Below, piece by piece: positions 58,290-64,000 of a DNA stretch of 64,000 nt. The notes under the pieces were generated by a model. The model was not told the DNA's origin. It saw nothing but the letters and a program-made list of their open reading frames with translations, and made no database searches. This stretch comes from Plantibacter auratus (GTDB lineage Bacteria > Actinomycetota > Actinomycetes > Actinomycetales > Microbacteriaceae). The translations under genes and the position numbers were made by a program. Positions within the stretch are counted from its first letter, which is position 1. Each line of letters starts with the position of its first letter. The stretch is from assembly GCF_050587365.1 (NCBI RefSeq), contig NZ_JBOBFV010000004.1, positions 1 to 64,000 on the forward strand, read 5' to 3'.

Positions 58290-59236
58290 TCCTTCAGCCC
58301 TCCGGCTCCGACGTTCTGCAACAAGCGTTTCTGGATGATGATGTAGAGGATCACGACCGGGATGATGACGATCACCATGCCCGCATACAACCGCCCGTAG
58401 TCGGCTGCCGCACGCTGTGCCTGGAACAGGTTGAGCAGTCCCACCTGCAGCGTCTTGTTCTCGCCTGGGATGAGCGACAGGGAGATGATGTAGTCGTTCC
58501 AGTAGCTCAGGAAGTTGAACAGGATCGCCGTGCTGATCGCCGGCATCGCCATGGGCAACATGACCGTCCGCATCGTGCGGAACCGGGACGCACCGTCGAG
58601 CGTGGCGGCCTCCTCATAGGACACCGGGATGGTGCGGAAGTAGGCGAGCAGCAGGTAGATCGTGAACGGCAGCGACGTCGCCGCGTAGACGAGCCCCAGC
58701 ACGAACAGGTTGTCGATGAAGAAGCCGCTCGGCATGAAGGTCCGCAGGGCCTTGTCCCACCCGAGCAGCATGAGGAAGATCGGGATCACGATGTAGTTCA
58801 CGTTGATGAACAGACCGGCGAGGAGCAGTGTCTCGAGGATCGACTTGCCGCGGAACTCGAACCGCGCCAGCGCATAGGCGGCCGGCACGGCGATGATCAG
58901 CACGAAGCAGAGGCCGACAACCGTGACGAGCAGGGAGTTGAGCAGATACGGGCCCATGTTGGCGTCGACGAACGCGTCCGCGAAGTTCTGCCAGTGCAGG
59001 CCCTCCGGGAGCGCCCAGGGGTTGCCGTAGAACTCGCCCTTGGTCTTGACCGATGCCATGACGACCCAGAGCACGGGCACCAGGATCATGAGCGAGATGA
59101 GGATCAGAACGAGGTTCGAGATCCACGACACCGGCCGACGACGACGGACGCGCTGACGGGAGGTCGGACCAGGCGGGACCGACAAAGACGGCGGCGTGAC
59201 GATCGGGGGAACTGGGGCTGAGGTGGTCGTGGTCAT
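58286..59236 (-). CDS. Carbohydrate ABC transporter permease (MalG-like)
   Basis: This 316-residue inner-membrane subunit has six membrane segments after a basic/proline-rich N-terminus. The EAA loop that contacts the ATPase is SYEEAATLDGASRFRTMRTVMLPMAMPAI (shown by EEAATLDGA and LPMAMPAI). It pairs with the MalF-like permease whose stop overlaps its start by one base. No ATPase gene is present, as usual for actinobacterial CUT1 systems that share MsiK. Confidence 0.92.
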   Translation of the reverse strand: MTTTTSAPVPPIVTPPSLSVPPGPTSRQRVRRRRPVSWISNLVLILISLMILVPVLWVVMASVKTKGEFYGNPWALPEGLHWQNFADAFVDANMGPYLLNSLLVTVVGLCFVLIIAVPAAYALARFEFRGKSILETLLLAGLFINVNYIVIPIFLMLLGWDKALRTFMPSGFFIDNLFVLGLVYAATSLPFTIYLLLAYFRTIPVSYEEAATLDGASRFRTMRTVMLPMAMPAISTAILFNFLSYWNDYIISLSLIPGENKTLQVGLLNLFQAQRAAADYGRLYAGMVIVIIPVVILYIIIQKRLLQNVGAGGLKE

Positions 59237-60144
59237 CAGAACTGGAGGACCTCTCGCTTGGTCGCGCGGCTGATGATGAGCGCCGCGAGGAATGAGAACA
59301 GGAAGATCGCTGTCCCGATGGCCATGCCGTAGCCGTAACTCGAGTTCGTGTACGCCTGCTTGTACATGTAGTCGAGCAGCACCTCGGAGGAGCCGTCCGG
59401 GCCGCCGCCGGTCAATGCTCGGACGAGCACGAACGCGAGGTTGATCGAGCTGATGATGAAGAAGATGAGGGACGTGCGGAGCGTCTCCCAGACGAGCGGC
59501 AGCGTGATGTCGAAGAACTGCCGGAACGGGCCGGCACCGTCGAGCGCCGACGCCTCGTAGATCTCCGCGGGGATGTTCGACATGCCCGACATGTAGAGCA
59601 CGAGGTAGTAGCCGAGCGACTGCCAGACCATCGCAAAGGCGATGCTGTACATGATGATCTTCTGGTCGCCGAGCCAGACCTGCGACAACGAATCGAGGCC
59701 GAGGAAGTTCAACGAACCGTTGATGAGGCCGTTCTGCTGGTCGTACACGGCGGAGAAGATCGCGGCGACGACGACGATCGACAACACGCTCGGCAGATAG
59801 AGCACGAACCGGTACAGGTTGCTCGCCCGCACTTTGCCCTGGGTCATGACCCCGGCGAGCACGAGCCCGCCGGCCATCGTCACGATGGAGACGACGACGA
59901 GCAGGAAGACGGTGTTCTGGAACGCCCGGACGAACTGCATGTCACCGGCGAGGGCGACGAAGTTGTCGAAGCCGGCGAACGTGGGGGTGCCGCCGACGCC
60001 GGTCCAGTTGTAGAGCGACATCCGGAAGACGTCGAAGGTCGGGACGACCATGAAGAGCACGTAGAGGATGATCGCGGGCGCGACGCACAGCAGCACGAAG
60101 CGGTTCTTCCCACGGGTGTTGAGGGAGACGGGGCGTCTGGCCAC
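59236..60144 (-). CDS. Carbohydrate ABC transporter permease (MalF-like)
   Basis: This 302-residue permease has six membrane segments and the EAA loop EIYEASALDGAGPFRQFFDI followed by TLPLVWETL. It opens with the basic stretch MARRPVSLNTRGKNRF. It is the second gene of the operon, after the binding-protein gene and a strong intergenic hairpin. The CUT1 family imports oligosaccharides. Confidence 0.92.
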   Translation of the reverse strand: MARRPVSLNTRGKNRFVLLCVAPAIILYVLFMVVPTFDVFRMSLYNWTGVGGTPTFAGFDNFVALAGDMQFVRAFQNTVFLLVVVSIVTMAGGLVLAGVMTQGKVRASNLYRFVLYLPSVLSIVVVAAIFSAVYDQQNGLINGSLNFLGLDSLSQVWLGDQKIIMYSIAFAMVWQSLGYYLVLYMSGMSNIPAEIYEASALDGAGPFRQFFDITLPLVWETLRTSLIFFIISSINLAFVLVRALTGGGPDGSSEVLLDYMYKQAYTNSSYGYGMAIGTAIFLFSFLAALIISRATKREVLQF

Positions 60145-60169
60145 AGCGCGTCCTTTCTGCGAGGAGGGT

Positions 60170-60206
60170 GGTGCGCCCGTCCGACCAGGGATCGGACGGG
60201 CGCACC
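60170..60206 (-). terminator. Perfect 15-bp hairpin between binding protein and permeases
   Basis: GGTGCGCCCGTCCGA (60170-60184) and its exact complement (60192-60206) enclose a 7-base loop. It lies nine bases after the binding-protein stop and 26 before the permease start. In such operons a leaky terminator or 3' stabiliser here keeps the binding protein in excess. Confidence 0.75.
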
Positions 60207-60214
60207 GGTTCGGA

Positions 60215-61543
60215 TCAGCCCGCGAGCTGGTCGGTGAGCTTGTTGCTCGCCTCGTTGACCTGGTTCTGCCAGTCCTCGAGGGTCATGGTGCCGGAGAGGA
60301 CGCTGTTGGCCGCGTCGAAGAGCGTGGCCTTCAGGTCGACGCCGGGGACCGGCTTGGTCGCGGCGAAGGCACCGACGACGGCCTCGACGCCGGGCTCGCT
60401 GTAGACGGCGTAGAAGTCCTTCGCCTCACCGGTCAGGCGCTCGGGGAGCCCCTGAATCGGCTGGATGGCGTTCGCCTTCGCGAAGATGTCGGCGGCTTCG
60501 TCCGAGTACAGGTACGCGATGAAGTCCTTCGCCGCGTCCTTGTGCGCCGCCTCCTTCGGAACCCACGCCGACTCGACGAACGTCGTCAGGTAGCGCGTGC
60601 CGTCGGCCTCGGGAGCGGGGACCGGGGTGAGGCCCCACTGGAAGCCGTCGGTGCGCGGGGCGTCCTTCATCTCGTTCGCGATCCAGGAGCCGTTCGGCAT
60701 GAAGAGCGTCGTGCCGTCGAGGATGGTCTGCTGGTTCTTCGTGAAGTCCTGTCCGTTCGCGTAGCCGACCGTGGTCGGGGCCGCGTAGCTGAGGAGCTTC
60801 GTCGTGAGCTCGAGCGCCTGGGTCGCGTCGTCCGACTTCCACACGTCCTGCTTGTAGGTGAGGACGTCGTTCAGGAACTCCGGTCCGCCCACTGCCGACA
60901 GCAGCGAGAAGAAGTAGGAGTCGAGGTAGCCCGCCGTCGGGTAGGTGAAGAGCGAGATACCCTCGGCCTTCGCGGTGTCGCCGAGCTCGAACATCTCGTC
61001 CCAGGTGGTGGGGACGGTCCAGCCGTTGTCGGCGAACAGCTTCTGGTTGTACACGAGGCCGGTCGGCGACGCGTACATCGGCATCAGGTAGACCTTGTCG
61101 TCGCCGTAGGGGTTGGTGTTGAGGTTGCCGACGATGCCGGGGGTCAGCTTGTCGCCGACCGTGACGTCCTCACCGGGGATCTTCTCGTCGAGGACACCGG
61201 TGAGGTCTTCCAGGTTGTTGTCGCGGACGAAGGACTCGGTGAAGCCCTCCTTCGCACCGAGACCGAGGAAGACGAGGTCCGGGTAGTCACCGGCGGCGAC
61301 TTGCGGGGTGAGTTCGTCGGCGAGGGTCTTGCTCGTGGTGAGCTCGATCTTCACGTCGGGGTTGAGCTTCTCGTAGGCCGCGACGACCTCCTTGTACATC
61401 TCGGCGCCGTAGCCGCCTTCGAATGCGGCGATCTTCAGGGTGTCGGCGTCGTCGCCGCCCGTTCCGGAGTTGCCCGCGCAGCCGGCGAGCATGCCGATCG
61501 TCGCGACGGCGGCGATGACGCCGAGGGTTCTGGTGCGCTTCAT
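60215..61543 (-). CDS. Sugar ABC transporter substrate-binding lipoprotein
   Basis: This 442-residue secreted lipoprotein has signal MKRTRTLGVIAAVATIGML and lipobox AGC. The mature part is a type II (MalE/NgcE-like) binding protein: VVAAYEKLNPDVKIELTTS, LFADNGWTVPTTWDEMFEL and a C-terminal lobe containing ESAWVPKEAAHKDAAKDFI. Family relatives bind N-acetylglucosamine or chitobiose as well as other oligosaccharides. With a GH29 fucosidase in the operon the ligand may be a fucosylated or host-type glycan fragment. The ATG follows GGAAGGACCCCTGTC. Confidence 0.92.
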   Translation of the reverse strand: MKRTRTLGVIAAVATIGMLAGCAGNSGTGGDDADTLKIAAFEGGYGAEMYKEVVAAYEKLNPDVKIELTTSKTLADELTPQVAAGDYPDLVFLGLGAKEGFTESFVRDNNLEDLTGVLDEKIPGEDVTVGDKLTPGIVGNLNTNPYGDDKVYLMPMYASPTGLVYNQKLFADNGWTVPTTWDEMFELGDTAKAEGISLFTYPTAGYLDSYFFSLLSAVGGPEFLNDVLTYKQDVWKSDDATQALELTTKLLSYAAPTTVGYANGQDFTKNQQTILDGTTLFMPNGSWIANEMKDAPRTDGFQWGLTPVPAPEADGTRYLTTFVESAWVPKEAAHKDAAKDFIAYLYSDEAADIFAKANAIQPIQGLPERLTGEAKDFYAVYSEPGVEAVVGAFAATKPVPGVDLKATLFDAANSVLSGTMTLEDWQNQVNEASNKLTDQLAG

Positions 61544-61631
61544 GACAGGGGTCCTTCCCAGTGCTGGTGGGTGGTGCAGGGGGTGGTGGGGTGTGCTGTG
61601 GTGCGGGGGTGGGCGAGGGTGCTGGGGTCCG

Positions 61632-64000
61632 TCATCGGTTCATGGCCGATGCGCGACGGGCCCGCAGGGTGAGTGCTGCTGCTCCGGCCAGCAGGAGGAG
61701 GATCCCTGCGGCTGCCGGCACGAGGCCGTCGACTCCGGTGCTCGCAAGCGAACCGCCGTTGGAACCGGTACCGGTGGCGCCAGATCCACCGGTACCGGGG
61801 CTTCCTGCGCTGGGCGTGCCGGGCGTACCCGGTCCACCCGGCGTGACCGGGGTGCCGCCACCGGGCTCGAAGGCCTCGATCGCGGCGTTCAGCGCGACGA
61901 CCGCAGCTTGCACGTCGGCGTTCGTCACGGCGGTGTTGCCGGTCGCGACGGTGTCGCGGTTGACGAGGGCCAGGACCGCCTCGGCCGAGGCGACCGCCGC
62001 GGTCAACGTCTCGGCACCGTCCGCCGCCGGAGCAGCGGCGCGCGCCGACTGAGCCGCGGCCGCCGTCGGGACGAGGAGGGCCTTCGCCGTGCCGATCGAC
62101 GCCGCGAGTTCGGTCGTGTCGACGATCTCGACCGTGACCCGCTTGGTCGCGTTCGAGCCGAACTCGAAGACGACCCCGGAGGTACCGAGCTCCTTGTCGG
62201 CGGCGAACGCGTTCGTGAGGGTGATCGTCGCGCCGTCCGCGGTGTCGGTGCGGGCATAGTCGGCACTGTCGAGGCTGCCGACGATCGCGCCGGAGGGCTG
62301 GACGTACCGGAGACCGGTGAGCGTGTCTCCGTCGAGGTCGACCGTGAACGTCGGCAGGTTGTCGGGGTCCTCCGCCATCGCGGCGTTCTTGTCCATGACC
62401 GCTGCCGTCGGGGTCACCGTGGGGTCGGTTGCGGCGACCGCACTGTTGAAGACGCTGATGGTGGTCAGGGTCGGCGCGTAGATCTGGCCTGGCAGGAGAC
62501 TCTCGAACGACACGCGGAGCTTGGAGCTGGTGACGGACTCGAAGTCCTTCACGACCTTGCTCGCGCCGATCCCGGTCTGGGAGGAGAACGTCACCCAGGC
62601 CCCGGCCGCCGCGTCCCATCGCTGCAGGGAGAAGGCGTTGACGCGAGGATCGGTGCCCGAGTCGGTGAACTCCGAGAGGTCGACCTCGTCGAAGGTCGTG
62701 TCGGCACCGAAGTCGATGTCGATCGTCAGCGGATAGGTGGCGTCGTCCGCGCCGGCCCAGCGCGTCGCCGGGTCGCCGTCGACGAGCTTGCCCGCGTTGA
62801 ACTCGAAGTCGTTGTGCGGGTGGGTGCTGCTCGCGACGATCGGCTTGCCCTTCGCGAGGTCGACACGGGTGTCGACGCCCTCGTTCTCGATCGGGTCGGT
62901 GTCGACCGGGTTCTCGACCTTCGCACCGACGGCGCCTTCGTACAGGCCGATGTCGACGCCGTCGCCGTAGTAGAGCTCGGTGCCGAAGAAGTCGTCGGAG
63001 CCGATGCGCTCGTTGTAGCGACCGGCATCGATCAACGGTGAGGTCTCCTGCAGCTTGAACAGGGACGCGGAGTCGCGGATGGCGTCGACGCCGCCGTCCT
63101 TGGCGTAGTCGGCAGGGTTCCCGACGAACTGCGGGTCGCCGATGACGGCACGCTTGTCCACCGGCTGGTTGGCCGACTGCGTGCCGCTCGCCTCGAAGTA
63201 GGCGTTGTTCGAGAACACGCCCTTATCGAGGCCGCCGGCCTTCCGAGCCCAGTTCGTGGAGGTGGTCGTCGAGGTGTTGTAGAAGATGTTGTTCGCGAAG
63301 TAGACGCGGTCCTTCAACACCTCGTCGTGGAAGCTCTCCAGCTCCGCGCCGTCGTAGACGAACACGTTGTTGAGGATGTAGGTGGGCGAGTAGTTCGACG
63401 ACAGCATGTTCTTGAAGATCACGCCGTTATCGTTGACGCTCAGGTTGTACCGGGCGACCGAGTTGGAGCTGTTGCCCATGTAGGACATCCAGCCGCCCTG
63501 GTTGTCGTGCGAGTAGTTGTGCTCGTAGACGACGTTGAAGTTGGTGAACTCGAGGTCCCAGGGCGTCGCGTCGTACTCGTTGGCGGGGCCGCCGTAGATC
63601 TCGTTGAAGCGCATCACGCTGTCGGCACCGGCCCACAGGTAGAGGCCTGCGGAGACCTGGTTGTAGCGTTCGAGCCAGCCGTTGGCCTCGTTGTACTCGG
63701 CGGTCAGACGCTGGGTGTTCGCGAATTGGAACGGACCCTGGCCGGTGCTCTCGGCGTAGTTGTGGCTGATCGTCACGTCGCGGCTGTAGAGGTCGCGGTC
63801 GCGGACCCAGAGCTGTTCCCAACCCTCGTGGTACTTGCCGGACGCGTCCGTCTGGCCCTGCTGGTCGCCGAACCAGTTGAACGCGAACTGCACCGCGTGC
63901 AGCTCGACCTTCTCGAAGGTGTTGTCCTGGATGCTGATGTCCTCGAAATGGTGGCCACCTGTCGGGTACGCCGTGTACTGCTGCGAACCGAACACCTGGA
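61632..64000 (-). CDS. Cell-wall-anchored beta-helix / discoidin protein (5' end outside the window)
   Basis: At least 789 residues are seen; the frame stays open through the window edge and the signal peptide lies outside. The visible part begins in a right-handed beta-helix (YTAYPTGGHHFEDISIQDNT, TISHNYAEST, LLSSNYSPTYILNNVFVYDG) of the pectate-lyase/glycan-lyase type. An F5/8 type C (discoidin) domain follows (LAKGKPIVASSTHPHNDFEF, LVDGDPATRWAGADDA). FIVAR-like helices come next (SIGTAKALLVPTAAAAQ), then a Pro/Gly stalk and the wall signal LASTG, a hydrophobic segment and RARRAS. LAxTG is the motif of class E sortases. It probably cleaves or binds a plant or host glycan at the cell surface and feeds the importer. 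Confidence 0.88.
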   Translation of the reverse strand, partial: QVFGSQQYTAYPTGGHHFEDISIQDNTFEKVELHAVQFAFNWFGDQQGQTDASGKYHEGWEQLWVRDRDLYSRDVTISHNYAESTGQGPFQFANTQRLTAEYNEANGWLERYNQVSAGLYLWAGADSVMRFNEIYGGPANEYDATPWDLEFTNFNVVYEHNYSHDNQGGWMSYMGNSSNSVARYNLSVNDNGVIFKNMLSSNYSPTYILNNVFVYDGAELESFHDEVLKDRVYFANNIFYNTSTTTSTNWARKAGGLDKGVFSNNAYFEASGTQSANQPVDKRAVIGDPQFVGNPADYAKDGGVDAIRDSASLFKLQETSPLIDAGRYNERIGSDDFFGTELYYGDGVDIGLYEGAVGAKVENPVDTDPIENEGVDTRVDLAKGKPIVASSTHPHNDFEFNAGKLVDGDPATRWAGADDATYPLTIDIDFGADTTFDEVDLSEFTDSGTDPRVNAFSLQRWDAAAGAWVTFSSQTGIGASKVVKDFESVTSSKLRVSFESLLPGQIYAPTLTTISVFNSAVAATDPTVTPTAAVMDKNAAMAEDPDNLPTFTVDLDGDTLTGLRYVQPSGAIVGSLDSADYARTDTADGATITLTNAFAADKELGTSGVVFEFGSNATKRVTVEIVDTTELAASIGTAKALLVPTAAAAQSARAAAPAADGAETLTAAVASAEAVLALVNRDTVATGNTAVTNADVQAAVVALNAAIEAFEPGGGTPVTPGGPGTPGTPSAGSPGTGGSGATGTGSNGGSLASTGVDGLVPAAAGILLLLAGAAALTLRARRASAMNR

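Noticed and set aside
1..64000. tRNA, rRNA, transposase, integrase or phage genes
   Set aside because: None was recognised by eye on either strand; a covariance-model scan would be needed to exclude a small RNA gene.

Overview
The window is high-GC DNA of an actinobacterium, most likely a member of the Microbacteriaceae. The evidence is the codon use, the FadR/LacI-controlled sugar loci, LPxTG/LAxTG-anchored surface proteins, a DUF1622/DUF6458/DUF6903-type gene complement, and a dispersed palindromic repeat (GGTCCCTGAGCYTGTCGAAGGGC and its reverse) that I recall from many Micrococcales genomes. The genus cannot be fixed from the sequence. No rRNA, tRNA, CRISPR array, phage or transposase was seen, so this looks like chromosomal backbone with accessory catabolic islands.

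Region 1 (1-16.5 kb) starts with a repeat cluster, then a photolyase. A NarL-type two-component system follows, divergent from a HrtB/HrtA-like ABC exporter, an arrangement known for haem export in Corynebacterium. After a lipoprotein and ppnP comes a 149-bp duplication of the end of the thiamine operon that brackets a small orphan gene. The thiamine salvage operon (thiM-thiE-thiD/tenA) is led by a TPP riboswitch. Then come a DUF1622 protein, a HAD phosphatase, a DedA/CDP-alcohol phosphatidyltransferase fusion and an LPSTG surface protein.

Region 2 (16.5-31.5 kb) holds an EamA exporter with its own FadR-type regulator, a PhoR/PhoB-type system, and a catabolic locus made of two convergent operons. 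The left operon encodes a DhaK-DhaL kinase, an RpiB-type isomerase, a triosephosphate-isomerase homologue and a GntR regulator, which matches the L-erythrulose kinase / L-erythrulose-1-P isomerase / D-erythrulose-4-P isomerase set. The right operon encodes a TIM-barrel enzyme, a 3-hydroxyacyl-CoA-dehydrogenase-like enzyme, an SDR, a 36-residue membrane microprotein and an ACS-type MFS transporter. Both promoters carry the same palindrome (TCCTATAGGA), so I infer one regulon that turns a C5 acid or C4 polyol into erythrose 4-phosphate.

Region 3 (31.5-48.2 kb) has a LON-domain protein, msrA, a MOSC protein, and a LacI regulator divergent from a Gfo/Idh/MocA-aldo/keto reductase fusion with a perfect 18-bp operator between them. 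A ribose-type ABC importer (two permeases, ATPase, binding protein) is divergent from a GntR regulator. A membrane protein is bracketed by two copies of a palindromic element. A VanR/VanS-like system lies between a lipoprotein gene and a vanY-type carboxypeptidase gene that share an upstream element, and an ArsR-arsenate reductase-type fusion follows.

Region 4 (48.2-64 kb) has a translationally coupled Ser/Thr kinase-lipoprotein-SRPBCC operon, an SDR, a DHA2 drug exporter with its TetR regulator and palindromic operator, a second TetR, and two secreted proteins. It ends with a glycan-foraging operon: an LAxTG-anchored beta-helix/discoidin protein (cut by the window edge), a sugar-binding lipoprotein, two permeases, a DUF6903-like microprotein and an alpha-L-fucosidase. 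Many genes are coupled by 4-bp ATGA/GTGA overlaps.
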